From NCBI GenBank assembly GCA_017654935.2, contig CM065690.1:14808173-14872172 (forward strand): a DNA stretch of 64,000 nucleotides, in the 5' to 3' direction. The notes under the pieces are model-generated. The model was not told the DNA's origin. It ran no database searches and worked only from the letters and a program-made list of their open reading frames with translations. Positions 10,447-20,926 of the stretch are shown here, in pieces. Numbering within the stretch: position 1 is the stretch's first letter; the number at the start of each line of letters is the position of its first letter. Origin of the DNA: Phymorhynchus buccinoides. Taxonomy: Eukaryota > Mollusca > Gastropoda > Neogastropoda > Raphitomidae. Position numbers and translations under genes: made by a program.

Positions 10447-11062
10447 TACAGTCGAACCTCAGTAAACTGACCACCCAATCAACAGACTTGTCAAAACTGT
10501 CCGCAATAATGAGCTGCTCGCTATGCTGAATCACTCCATGCAAAGGCAACACATAATTATACAGTCGAACCTCAGTAAACCGACCACCCAACAGACTGGT
10601 CAAAACTGTCCGCAGTAGTGAGCTGTCCGCTATGCTGAATCACTCCTTGCAAAGGCACCACCACATAATTAGGTGTATAATGAAAAAAATGACTTTATTT
10701 TATTGACAAACGTTGACTAATGAAGGAAAGGAAAGATTTTCACTCAACTTTTCCGTGATCTTTCCTTGAACTTGATTTTTCAAGTTTCCTTTCCTGTGAT
10801 TTTTGCTTTAAAAATAATTATAGCCTGAATCCTTTCTTTGCGTATGCAGTTAAAAACTCGTGATCAGGGTGGCCGGATTACTGAGTGGTAAATCACACTA
10901 GTTAATAATAGTGAATCAGACTGAGATCACTGTCCGTTGTCCTAAAAGCGGGGTGGTCCCTATACCGGAGACACCCATAGTAATAAATAAGAAGGAAGAG
11001 CTTACAGACTGACAAAAACTGTCTGGTATACTGAGGTGCCCGTTAAGTGAGGTTCGACTGTA
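10447..11062. mobile_element. pogo-like MITE, TA-flanked, left end duplicated
   Basis: Left TACAGTCGAACCTCAGTAAA, right AAGTGAGGTTCGACTGTA. About 110 bp of the left end is tandemly repeated from 10559 (ACAGTCGAACCTCAGTAAAC again). Interior is AT-rich and non-coding. The ends resemble pogo/Tigger inverted repeats. Confidence 0.8.
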
Positions 11063-11724
11063 TCTGCTGTTTTCCGTTTTCACAACAGACGATTTTCGGA
11101 GAGAAAAAAACTACCACTTACTCTGTCAAAACTATAGCAACAATGGCGGCATGGCGGTGAAGCTTGAAACCGCAGGATGCCAGTCAGCGACTTGTAAACA
11201 TTTTTATTTAGAAAAATAAGGGGTGGCCATGCAGTTGCTACAAACTTATAGAACTTGCAAACTGTGACGTAAAAATATAAATGACATCAAATTTTAGAGT
11301 GACGCACTGCGTTCTACATGCTGTGTGTCTCCTCAAACACACAAAGCGAGGGCTGGGTATTTACCTGAAGGTAGATTAACTTCCCCTGTTTGACCGATTG
11401 AATTAAGCGAGATCACTCCCACACACCATGAAATTGCTTCCCTTAATTATTTCCGAACAATTCCTATTGACTGTGGGCGGAAGGCAGGCAAATAGTTTTG
11501 GTTAGAGTCTAGTTCCTCTTGGAACTACAAAATCTTTTGACATTAGCTGCGGATTGAAGGTGGCCATTCAAAGACGGAATTGGAAAGTGTGGACAGTGTC
11601 CATTCTATGAAGGGAAACAACTCTAGCTGAAGGTAACCCGCTGTCTTATTATGACAAAGCCCAGAGACTCGTTCTTTGACTTGTACAAAAAAAGTGAATA
11701 TTTGTCACTCTTGTCTTTCTTCAG
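11063..11724. other. Intron sequence, no recognised feature
   Basis: Single-copy-looking intronic DNA before exon C. I see no ORF, hairpin or repeat that I can support. Confidence 0.5.
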
Positions 11725-11817
11725 AGACAAAGCTGAAGGAGACTTGCAGCGGCTCAGAATCGGCATGTCAGTCGGGCACAAAGTGCGTGGATGTCGGCGG
11801 TGATGTCAAACAGTGCC
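11725..11817 (+). CDS. Exon C: third 4-Cys module
   Basis: The acceptor is TTTCTTCAG and the donor GTGAGT, phase 1 to phase 1; 31 codons. The peptide contains ETCSGSESACQSGTKC and ends DVKQC. The spacing C-x6-C-x5-C-x9-C is closest to exon A. It joins in frame to exons B and D. Confidence 0.85.
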
Positions 11818-12407
11818 GTGAGTATGCTTAATAATCTTAGGACTGAGTTGACCGTGCCACCTGGTGATGAGTCAGGGGCAGATAATTTTCTGTGGCTATA
11901 AACTACTACTTCATGACAGGCGAGGATGATAATCTTATGTAGGTGGCACACGCACCTCAGTGCACGAGACGGGGGCAGAACATTTCAGTATAAAAAAGCC
12001 TCATTGCACTGGAAACATCTGGCAATCAAGCGCTGTTCAAGTTGGAAGTTGTGTGAGGAATGTGTGGAAAAAAAAGAAGTAATTTTCTGCCATAGTGGAT
12101 ACACTGTAAACGAAGAATGTGATAAACATGTTTGTTATTATTGTAACTAAAATGATATGAGTGATAAACGTCTATGATTGTTTCAATGGAATACAACACA
12201 CAAAAACAATATGTACAAATGTGTTGAAAGGAGAATTTGAATAATTATGCAAATACATAGTTTGATGCTTATTTTGAATATAAAGTTGAATTCATAATAA
12301 CTTCTTGATTTTGAATAAGTTTTTGAGTATTTTGAAGCTGTTGTTGTTTTGTTTTTAAAAAATACAGTCAAAGTCATATAAGCACCATCATTTTTAACTG
12401 AGCTGGG

Positions 12408-12558
12408 CCTGTATTCACATTGAGATAGCATGAGACTTAGCATGATGCTAACTTAGAAGCTCTTCCAATGTCCTATAGGATTTAATAGGACTTTTGGAAG
12501 AGCTTCTAAGTTAGCATGATGCTAAGTCTCATGCTATCTCAACATGAATACAGGCCCT
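12408..12558. mobile_element. Near-perfect palindromic MITE
   Basis: Arms of about 60 bp: GGGCCTGTATTCACATTGAG, ATAGCATGAGACTTAGCATG on the left and the complement on the right, ending TGAATACAGGCCC. Degraded relatives are near 51645-51670 and 51825-51890. Confidence 0.85.
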
Positions 12559-12606
12559 GGCTTATTATTTTTCTCTACATTGTTCACTTAACATCTGCGT
12601 TCGCTT

Positions 12607-13328
12607 ACCGTATTTTACGGACTATAAGAAATTACTTTTTTTTCCCTACACTGAGACCTGCACCTTATAATGTGACTGATAATATACTGTAATTTTCGGA
12701 CTATAAGGCGATATTTTTTTCTCCAATTTCGATCTATGTACCTAATAAATGAGGGCGCCATATTAGTGAACAAAATCGTGAGAAGAGAGGCAACGATTGC
12801 CATACTCAGTACAGTCTACTGTGAGTCACAACATCGAAAGTGGTAACAAGTCACCGATACGACTAATACTCGCATTAAAATGCTTCAAAATCTATCCGAA
12901 ATACCGTTCATTGGATCTAAAAAGCATCGTTGTAGAGCTTAAAATGCCATAATTCTACCAGTTTCCGAGAAGAAAAGTCCAAACACAACAACCGGAAGTC
13001 GCAAAAACGGAAGGTCGACTATTTCAGAAGAGAGCCAACTCTCGTTTATGACAGCAGTAATCGGTAAGCGTTTACAGGACGTGTACAGGCTTCAGACTTC
13101 GACTGTCTTTTGCGAGGTGTGTATCGCCTTATAAACGAGGGCACTTTTTACTTTAATTATTTTCAGATTTTCCTTCAAAAGTACCCTATTCATCTCATTC
13201 ACAGCAGCGCCTAATGATCCGAAAAATACGGTAGTAAGAAACTATAATAACAAAATCTGAATTTTGTGTAAAATTTGAGAGTGTGCGCCTTATAATCAGG
13301 TGTGCCTTGTAGTCCGTAAGATACGGTA
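12607..13328. mobile_element. MITE family K cluster, long version
   Basis: Starts TACCGTATTTTACGGACTAT and ends GTCCGTAAGATACGGTA. An inner copy begins near 12690 (GTAATTTTCGGACTATAAGG) and carries the longer interior (CCTAATAAATGAGGGCG, ACAGGACGTGTACAGGC, TATCGCCTTATAAACGAGG) that is shared with 24070-25165. Confidence 0.75.
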
Positions 13329-13389
13329 CATTCCATATGATAATGATAAGCGGACTGTAAGCGGGGGCATCCTCTGCCTGTCATTCCAG

Positions 13390-13539
13390 GAACGATCTAC
13401 GGCTTGACGTGTACCGCCAACGATGAATGCCAGAATTCCAATGACCAGGACTGCCTGAGTTTCGATGCTTCCTTACAGAAGAAGTGTCTGTGCTCTGTCG
13501 GCTTCTTCAGGCAACGTAACACCAACGTCTGCCACAGTG
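13390..13539 (+). CDS. Exon D: 6-Cys EB/EGF-like module
   Basis: The acceptor is TCATTCCAG and the donor GTGAGA, phase 1 to phase 1; 50 codons. The peptide includes YGLTCTANDEC, then KKCLCSVGFFRQ, and ends NTNVCHS. The C-x-C-x-x-G-F arrangement followed by a last cysteine is typical of EB and EGF-like domains. It closes the Cys-rich N-terminal part before the fibronectin units begin in exon E. Confidence 0.85.
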
Positions 13540-13621
13540 GTGAGAACATTAGGTTACATAATTAATGTTGTAAACATTTATGTGGCGCTTTACTCAGTTT
13601 TTTTCTATTATTGGTTGACAA

Positions 13622-14062
13622 TTTAGGACACGTACACACATACGCAGCGCAGAAGTTCCGCGCAGAAACCCCGTAAATAAGTGAAAGAAAGTGGGAAAAA
13701 AATAAGTGCGACTTTCTATGCGGACAATCATGTGGTTATTTTTTTTCTCCTTCTTTCTTTCACTTATTTACGGTGTTTCTGAGTGGAAACCCGTCAAATT
13801 CCGTGTGGAAACCCGTAAATAAGTGAAAGAAAGAAGGAGAAAATAACTTATTTTTTCCTTCTTTCTTTCACTTATTTACGGGGTTTCTGAGTGGAAACCC
13901 GTAAAATTCCGTGCGGAAACCCGTAAAGAAGTGAAAGAAAGAAGGAAAAAATAAGTGCGTGACTTTCTATGCGGATAGTCATGCGCTTATTTTGTTTCCT
14001 TCTTTCTGTTACTTATTTACTGGGTTTCCGCGCGGAACGTCTGCGTATGTGTGTACGTGCGT
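13622..14062. mobile_element. Multi-arm foldback element (family F)
   Basis: Ends CGTACACACATACGCAG and CTGCGTATGTGTGTACG. Inside, the block CCCGTAAATAAGTGAAAGAA occurs alternately in both orientations about six times, giving nested hairpins. A shorter relative is at 62552-62745. Confidence 0.8.
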
Positions 14063-14116
14063 TTAGTCCGAAGATTTGGACATGGTAACACAGGGAGTGA
14101 GAGCTGTCGGCTGTCT

Positions 14117-14275
14117 GATACCTCCCTTACAAGACTCCCTCCCACATAAGACCTACTTCTCTGAGACATTGCCCTTCTTTGTAAGTGTTAAAACTACCTC
14201 CCTTATAAGACCCCTCCCTTATAAGACCTTATTTTGGGTGATTTTCGAAGGTCTTATATGGGAGGTTCCACTGTA
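14117..14275. mobile_element. pogo-like MITE family G, copy 1
   Basis: Right end GGGAGGTTCCACTGTA; the left end is decayed (ACCTCCCTTACAAGACTCCC). The interior has CTTATAAGACCCCTCCC and GAAGGTCTTATATGGGAGG. Confidence 0.7.
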
Positions 14276-14332
14276 CAGTGATAGAAAATCATTGCACAGC
14301 TTAGGGTTTTGTGGATGACTATCACAGAGCCC

Positions 14333-14450
14333 GTGTAGAGTGGCACAGTGGTAGCGCTTTCGCTTCGTGTCAAGTAAACCCGAGTTCGAACCTGGGTACA
14401 GGAGATTTTTCCCTCTCACTTTGCATTAGGCCTTACGGTCTGAACGTGGA

Positions 14451-14481
<31 letters not shown>

Positions 14482-14717
14482 CGTGTGCCCATGCACTTAG
14501 CACACGTTAAACCCAGTGGCAACGAAAAAGTTGTCATTTGGTCAAAATTTACCCCCCCCCTTCCCTTCCTCATCAGTCACACAAAAATCACATGCCAAAA
14601 AAAAAATGACACACACCAGGCAAACTGAGCCTCTGGCTGCGACGCGCTCTCCAGGTGAGAGCAACCCGAATTTCACAGAGACGCCTCTGTGACTATAAAG
14701 TACCTAATACCTAACAC
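14333..14717 (+). repeat. tRNA-derived SINE, copy 1
   Basis: The head has a pol III A box (TGGCACAGTGG) and B box (GAGTTCGAACC). A conserved core follows: GGCCTTACGGTCTGAACGTG, TCAGATGAGACGATAAACCG. The tail is CTCTGTGACTATAAAGTACC with a TACCTAATA repeat end. Four other copies are in the window. The core recalls the Deu-type domain of animal SINEs, with low certainty. Confidence 0.88.
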
Positions 14718-14841
14718 TATATGTCTCAAACTGAAGGCTTACGGATAAATTGGTGTTTGGGGACCCTTTGCTCTGCCAACTATAACTGTGAGCCGAAATC
14801 AGCAGAGATGCTCCCTGGGCAAAGCTTCTCCGCTACAAATG

Positions 14842-15470
14842 TTTAGGTATTAGGTACTTTATAGTCACATAGGCGTCTCTGTGAAATTTGGGTTGCTCCC
14901 ACCTAGAGAGCGCGTCGCAGTCAGAGGCGCGCCACCCAATTTTTTTCTGCATGTGATTTTTGTTTGACTGATGAGGAAGGAAAGGGAGGGGGGGTAAATT
15001 TTGACCAAATGACATTTTGTTGCCACAGGTTTTAACAACACTTAAGGCTCTTGGAAATGTCCATCTTAGTCAGCCACACAGACAATAGGATGAAAGAGAG
15101 CGGGAAAAAGCCTACCTAAAAATAATATTTTTTTTTTTAAAAGGGGGGGTAGGAAAAAAAGGGAAACAAGGGGGAGGGGGGAGGGGAAAAAAAAGAAAAG
15201 GAACAAGGAAAAAAGGAGGAAAGGAAGGAAAAAAACAAAAGAAAGGGTTAAGAATGAAGGCGGAAGTGGTGGTGGGTTGCATGATGAGTGAGCAAGATAG
15301 CGCAGGGCGGATGAATGATTGGGTGTGGTGTGAGAGTTACATATTTTCATACTTTTATTTAATATTTTTATTTTTACACGGTGGAAGACAAGTTTCCATG
15401 TGCGTTGTACAATAACAATGGACAATAAAGAAACTTATGACTTAACGTGTGCTAAGTGCATGAGCACACG

Positions 15471-15501
<31 letters not shown>

Positions 15502-15610
15502 TCCACGTTCAGACCGTAAGGCCTAGTGCAGAGTGAGAGGAAAAATCCCCCTGTACCCATGTTCGAACTCGGGTTTACATGACACGAGGCGAACGCGATA
15601 CACTCTACAC
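14842..15610 (-). repeat. tRNA-derived SINE, copy 2, interrupted
   Basis: Inverted relative to copy 1 and only about 130 bp away. The tail is at 14842, the head at about 15610 (GTTCGAACTCGGGTTTAC). About 15036-15444 is an insertion with a poly-purine stretch and the 3' tail ACAATAAAGAAACTTATGAC, probably a LINE or retroposon end. Confidence 0.8.
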
Positions 15611-16227
15611 CATGCATTTGTGACCCAGCACCACGAAAGGGACATTAAGTCTCTGGGCTAGTTTCTCACAACAGGCTTGCAAAGTCAAAAATATCATTTT
15701 TTGGTCAAGTTTTAGTTATGCGTTTTTCTGTGTTCTCTAACATCCTATCTTCCATATCTATAAAGGATAATCTTTAATACGGTCTGTAAACGGTCTTATA
15801 AGAGTTTTAAGAGGAGTAGGTCAATACATTTTCTTCAGCTGGACTACACTTTAGACTGTGATTTCTCAAAATGGCCGACGCTCACCCTACTAACTTTAAA
15901 TGCTCATAACTTTGGAACGGAAAAAAAGATACGAGAATGGGTTCTTGCATCATTAGAAAGAGAACTGTTTTTAAATGTATAATTTTCTCAGAATAGTCAG
16001 TTTGACACTTAATGTCCCTTTCGTGTAAAGGGCTTGGAGCTTCAAGAACAAGCGCTATATAAATTGTCTTAATTAAATAACTCAATAAATCATTGATTGC
16101 TTGGGTTTCCATTGCTTTCTTTGTATTAATTTTTGTAGAGGGAAGGAAACTTTGAATTTTTGCTGACTTTTCACCACTTTCTGCTGACTTTCATTTTTTT
16201 GTCTCTTCCGTATCTTCTGTTTTTCAG
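15611..16227. other. Intron sequence, no recognised feature
   Basis: Contains an AAGGGACATTAAGT stretch near 15640 and its complement ACTTAATGTCCCTTTCGTG near 16010, so it may be a decayed foldback of about 390 bp. Nothing coding. Confidence 0.4.
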
Positions 16228-16536
16228 TGAGCAATCTGACTGTCGGAGACCTCGTGCAGAGTACTCCGGAAGAGGAAAAAAACATCACTGCATCGTGGAG
16301 CAGCCCTTCCGCACTGAACGGAGCCAGCGCCGAGTACAGGGCCTATCTGATCGACACACACACCAGCCAGACCTTGCCTTGGAGCGAGTGGAGCTCTAAC
16401 CTCTACGCTTCATTCTCCGACCTCACCCCTGGCACAAAGTACACGCTGACCGTGTCCACCAGAACCGCAAAAGATCCCGGTCATGGGGAACTCTTGGCTG
16501 TGGCTAGTGCTTCTGGGAGTCTGTCCGTGCTCACAA
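16228..16536 (+). CDS. Exon E: fibronectin type III unit 1 (single exon)
   Basis: A 103-codon exon bounded by TTTTTCAG and GTGAGT, phase 1 at both ends, which is the classic arrangement of a mobile FN3 exon. The frame starts SNLTVGDLVQSTPEEEKNIT. Beta-strand hallmarks are visible: ITASWSSP (strand B with Trp), AEYRAYL (strand C with Tyr), and FSDLTPGTKYTLTVSTRT (strands E-F with the Leu-x-Pro-x-x-x-Tyr signature). There are two or more N-glycosylation sequons (NLT, NIT). This is the longest confident coding block in the window. It acts in the ectodomain, probably in ligand binding or adhesion. Confidence 0.92.
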
Positions 16537-16974
16537 GTGAGTGAATAATGTGATGTTTATTATTATTATTGTCTTTCTTTTTTGTCGAATTTTGGTGTTT
16601 ATTGCCCCAGTCGTTTGTTGAGATGCGGTTGGCGTTAAAGTTGATGTTTATCTGCCTGGATCGTGTGTGGATGTGCTGTTGGTTGTGTTTGTATGTGTGT
16701 GTGCATGCGCATATATGTGTGTGTGTGTGTGTGTATTTTTATGACGCAATGGTGCAGGGTTAAAGAGTAGCATACTTGTGTTAGTTTTTATTGCTTTTAT
16801 GTGTGTGTGTGAAAGTACTGAAACTTATACATTATGATACAATGAAAATGAGCTCTCTATGTATGTGTGTCTGTTGTGCGTGTTTGTTCATTTTGGTCAT
16901 TTAGAGATTTCTAGGTTTGCATTGAGAACTAAATCATATCTGAAGCAGAGTAAATCAAATGCTGTTCTGTTAAC

Positions 16975-17135
16975 TCATTCGTATCGCAACGATTTTGAAT
17001 GATTAAAAAAACCTCACAAATCACTCCAGCCATGCACACAAACAAAACATACATAAACAAAAGGAGAAATGAAAGAAGATTACAGGGTTTTTACTTCAGG
17101 TTTTTAGACATAGGGAAGTGGTAGATCATCACAAT
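16975..17135 (+). repeat. Dispersed repeat H, copy 1 (just upstream of exon F)
   Basis: Begins TTAACTCATTCGTATCGCAA and includes ATAAACAAAAGGAGAAATGA and ACATAGGGAAGTGGTAGATC. A second copy is at 36666-36830 just after exon J, and a fragment at 27437-27510. Confidence 0.75.
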
Positions 17136-17189
17136 CCCAGCGAATTCACCGCCCCCCTGGGTCACATACACAATGTTTTTCTTCCACAG

Positions 17190-17453
17190 AACCAGGGAAA
17201 CCAGGCGGGCTGGTGCAAAACACCTACGCAGTTCCTAGCATCACTGTGGAGTTCTCGGCATCGGAAGGCCTGGTGGATACTTACAACGTGGCCGTGACCC
17301 CGGATGGGGGGACAAAAACCGTGACAGGGGCCACCTTGTCGGCAACGTTTTCCCTCACCAGATCTGAAATAAACTACACAGTGACTATCATTGCCAAGAG
17401 CAACGAACTCACCAGCGAAACTCTGACGGCGCAGATTTTTGTTGATGCCGCGG
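17190..17453 (+). CDS. Exon F: fibronectin type III unit 2 (single exon)
   Basis: The acceptor is TTCTTCCACAG and the donor GTGAGC, phase 1 to phase 1; 88 codons. It begins PGKPGGLVQNTYAVPS, a typical Pro-rich FN3 linker. It continues with ITVEFSASEGLVDTYNVAV (strands B and C; the usual strand-B Trp is Phe here) and NYTVTIIAKSNELTSE (strand F with Tyr). There is one NYT sequon. A TG-rich microsatellite starts about 30 bases after the donor. Confidence 0.9.
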
Positions 17454-17606
17454 GTGAGCTTGTTGTTGTTGGTGTAGATCGTGATGGTGCAAGTGTGAGT
17501 GTGTGTGTCGCATGTGTGTATGTGTTTGTGTGTGTGCATGTATGTGTGTGTGTCTGTATGTGTGTGTGCATGTGTATGTGTTTTTGTGTGTGTGTGTGTG
17601 TGTATG

Positions 17607-18080
17607 CAGACCTGTTTACCTTTACGATTTTGCCATAATTTTTACAAAACAAAAGTCAAAATAAGTAATTACGGCGACGGGAAAAAAATATATTAAAAAA
17701 ATCCTTTAAAAAAAACCCACCACTACAGTTGCGTCGGCAAGCGATGCTTTTGAAACAATGCGGTGAAAAGTCATTCCAGTTCCCAGCATACAACATGTGT
17801 CAATTTCTTTTCATTCTGTTTCAAGATGGCATCAAAGTGACCGCGTGGTGAGAGTTCTAGGTCAAATGATCCAAAATCTGATGGAAAGACACCAAAGAAA
17901 AGGCAAATACATGGTTTAAAAAATGTTTTTAAAGGTCTGCCAGTGCACTATTGCTTGCATATAATTGTGTAATTACAAATAGTTTTGTTTGTTAATCGGG
18001 TTTTGTGAAGAAAAAGGTCAAAATTACTATTTTTTTGTTTCAGAAATGACAAATTTGCAAAATAGGGGTAAACAGGTCTG
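17607..18080. mobile_element. hAT-like MITE, copy 2
   Basis: Ends CAGACCTGTTTACC and GGTAAACAGGTCTG. It is flanked by GTGTATG on both sides, a likely target duplication. Length is close to the copy at 6051-6527. It is inserted into the TG microsatellite that follows exon F. Confidence 0.85.
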
Positions 18081-18239
18081 GTGTATGTGTGTGTGTGTGT
18101 GTGGTGGTGCATGCATGTATGTGTATGCATAGTTGTTAACGTGTGAGCGATTATACGTCTGTTGAACTTTTTGTTTTTACTTTTTTTTTGTTAAGCGCAT
18201 AGAGCTGCACATTGGGTGGATGAGGGCGCCATGTAGATG

Positions 18240-18600
18240 CTTCACTATTATTATTATTATTATTAAAAGGGATAGAGTAGTGGGGTAGGATGGCTAGGGC
18301 AACCCACACTGCTTTGAAACCTTGAAAAGGCCCTAAAAAATAAAAAATCAGAGGAAGGGGAGGGAGAATGAGGGTGTTCCCCCGTCATTAAAGCTCCTCT
18401 CTCTTTATCTTCTCTCTCTTGCCATTAGGTCTGTTTCTGCTATATTCCATTTATGTTATCTGTGTGTGTTCGCGTTGTATTGCGTTTGTGTTTGAATGCG
18501 CTTTGAATGCTAACGTGTGTGCGCGCTTTGATTTGATTTCTATCAAGATTCAGCGCCGTATAAATACTGTATGTTGTTGTTGTTGTCTTCCAGGGTTTTA
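18240..18600. repeat. SINE or LINE tail fragments with trinucleotide repeats
   Basis: ATTATTATTATTATTATT near 18247 follows GCGCATAGAGCTGCAC. A second tail, AGCGCCGTATAAATACTG, is near 18551 and followed by TTGTTGTTGTTG. Both resemble the common 'agcgctttataa...' invertebrate retroposon ends also seen at 19394, 27755, 49962 and 55335. Confidence 0.55.
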
Positions 18601-18699
18601 AGAAGTGCTGGAGAAAAATAAAGCACAGCCCTGGAGTAACTTTAAAAGTCTTGAGAGAGTTTTGCAAGTCTTTCTGTCATTGATCATGGACTTAATGGT

Positions 18700-18909
18700 C
18701 AACTTAGGACGATGATTTGACCGCCAGGGGGCAGTCAAACCAGTAGGGGCTTAGCGCGCGATATTCTTAGTTGGGCGTAGTGAGAGAGAGAGATGGTGGT
18801 GAGTCGCTCCCTCTCTCTCTCTCTCTCACTACACCCAACTAAGAATATCGCGCGCTAAGCCCCTACTGGTTTGACTGCCCCCTGGCGGTAAAATGCGTGT
18901 CCTAAGTTG
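18700..18909. mobile_element. Palindromic MITE carrying two CTCF-like motifs
   Basis: About 95 bp arms: AACTTAGGAC to GTCCTAAGTT at the ends, CCGCCAGGGGGCAGT at 18721-18735 and its complement at 18874-18888, TTAGCGCGCGATATTC and complement, then GA/CT repeats at the centre. A diverged relative is at about 37060-37265. Confidence 0.88.
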
Positions 18910-19154
18910 CTCATTGCACTGACACAGCATGCACCCGGTTCCAACTGCTTTTTTTAGTTCATGTCTATTTTTAGAACTCATCACCAGTATAAACCAATCC
19001 GAAGCTTTTATCCCTTCCTTTATTGTAGTGTATCACCTGTAAGGTCTTCCCCTATCCCTAACAACAATCATTGAAAAGAATACTTGCCTGTGTGAAAGGG
19101 AAATATCTTCAAACAAGTAGCTCTCTGAGGAAAACCTATAAAAGCAGTTAGAAT

Positions 19155-19395
19155 GTAGCCCCCGTGGGGATACCGGGGGGTCTTTTGTATAAATAGTTCC
19201 CCCACCTTCTGGAAGTTCTGTGCTTGTAACTTCCTCTAATCTGTCACACTCTTTGACTCTGCCTTTTCCCTTTGCTTACTGTCATCTACTATCTTTCTGC
19301 CTTACCGCTCCATTCTCCTGCTTTTGTTTCACAAAACACTTTCAAGAATATTTCCTCCAGCCTATTTCGGACTTGCTGGGCCTAACTATAATAAT
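19155..19395 (+). repeat. Dispersed repeat family B, copy 2
   Basis: CCCCGTGGGGATACCGGGGG, then CACCTTCTGGAAGTTCTGTG and CATCTACTATCTTTCTGCC. It joins a (TAA)n stretch with the retroposon-like end AACATTTATAGAGCGCCC at about 19415. Confidence 0.7.
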
Positions 19396-19599
19396 AATAA
19401 TAATAATAATAAATAACATTTATAGAGCGCCCTCTCTCTCTTGAGCTCATGGCGCTTCACAATTGTTTAAATAAATACATAAATCATAAATAAGCTACTA
19501 CAATATCAACTATCACAAACATGCACACAGCCACAACACGCGCACACCCACACACCCACACCCACATACGCGCGCACACCCACCCACCCACAATATGGG

Positions 19600-20000
19600 G
19601 GACATCATTTTAAGGCAGGAAACAGGACAAGGAAGAAATCAGAGGTATTGCCGGAAGAGGTGAGTTTTAAGAGTGGTTTTGAAAGACTGGAAAGATTTAG
19701 CAGAACGAAGTTCATATGGTAGGGTGTTCCAGACAGAAGGGGCGCTGAAAGAAAATGAACGTTCACCATTTGTCTTAGTGTTAGTACGAGGAATAGAAAG
19801 GATAAGTTTGTCAGAAGAGGAACGGAGAGACCTGGAGGGTGAGTACAGGTGAACGAGATCAGAGAGGTAGGCAGGACTAGATGAATGGACAGCATTAAAA
19901 CAGAGGCAAGCAATTTTATTTCTTAGTTAGGCGCATAACGGCAGCTTGACGCATCTGCGCTCATAATTGACAGGAAATTGTCTGAGCGATCGAAGAAGAA
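19600..20000. repeat. Retroposon 3' region, unclassified
   Basis: GAGGTGAGTTTTAAGAGTGG, GTGTTCCAGACAGAAGGGGC and then the block TTAGTTAGGCGCATAACGGC. The first part resembles a unit at 55870-55960; the last is also at 48863 and, inverted, at about 49290. No intact frame. Confidence 0.5.
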
Positions 20001-20735
20001 GTTAGAATGTGGGGAATTTGTGTGCTGTGATAGCTGAAGAAGATGTTAAACATGGTTTTAGTAACTGGGATATTTTTTCCTTCCATTTTTAATATTGGTT
20101 CATCTATCTTAGTATGCATTTAAAAAACCCACTGAACTTGTTCCATTTAAAAATTATTCTCACAAAAATACTAGTGCTAGAAATATTAACATCCTTGGTT
20201 TTACAGCCTTTTACATTTGTTGGCCAGTCCTTTTGGGGGAAAACAATAATGAAGAAATCCTTATGGTTTTCAAGAACCACTATGAAGTTTATAATGCAAT
20301 AATGGGGTGGTTAGAAAGGGGTTGGGGTTGTGTACGATTTTGACGGATGGGGCCTAAAAAGGGGGTGAGAAGACGGATGGTTCCCATGATAAGAACAATC
20401 TAATTTATACTTATGTGAATTAGTTATACATGCTTGTTCATGTGCATTGTATGCATGCTGACATACACATTCGCATTTAACAGATCTATGCAAGTGCTGT
20501 TTCTAAAAACACACATACGCACGCACGCTGTACAAACTGTCCCGTTTCTTTTTCTCAGACACTCTATAATACCATGTTGCTATGATTTACTTTCAACCCT
20601 TGTTGAACTTTTTGTAAATTCACCTTGTTGATTTGTTTGTAAATTCAATGTAGTTGTAAAAACAAAAAAACACAGACAAAGCAACACTTGAAACAACCCC
20701 CCCCAAATGACCCCCCTTTTTTTTTCCCACTCAAG

Positions 20736-20926
20736 GTGCGGGTAGCGTCTCATCCCTCCACATACCTGAACACGGCGGGCGATGGAGCAAAGTGACATGG
20801 CAGAAACCGAATGAGCCAAACGGCGACATTACGGGCTACACCGTGAGACTGCTGGATGCCAGCATGAACTGCAAGACGGGTGTGGCTGTGCGCTGCTCAG
20901 ACTGTGACTCCGACAGTCAATCCAGC
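20736..20926 (+). CDS. Exon G: first half of fibronectin type III unit 3
   Basis: The acceptor follows a T/C tract ending CACTCAAG and the donor is GTAGGT; phase 1 to phase 0. It reads WSKVTWQKPNEPNGDITGYT, a textbook FN3 strand B-C stretch. It then has a Cys-containing insert (NCKTGVAVRCSDCDSD) that is unusual for FN3 and may form an extra disulfide loop. It joins exon H in frame. The last part of this exon, with its donor, is repeated 79 bases downstream in the intron. Confidence 0.87.

Noticed and set aside
14340..14405. Functional tRNA gene
   Set aside because: A and B boxes are present but the sequence is a SINE head with the same long body in five copies, and it has no cloverleaf that I can complete.
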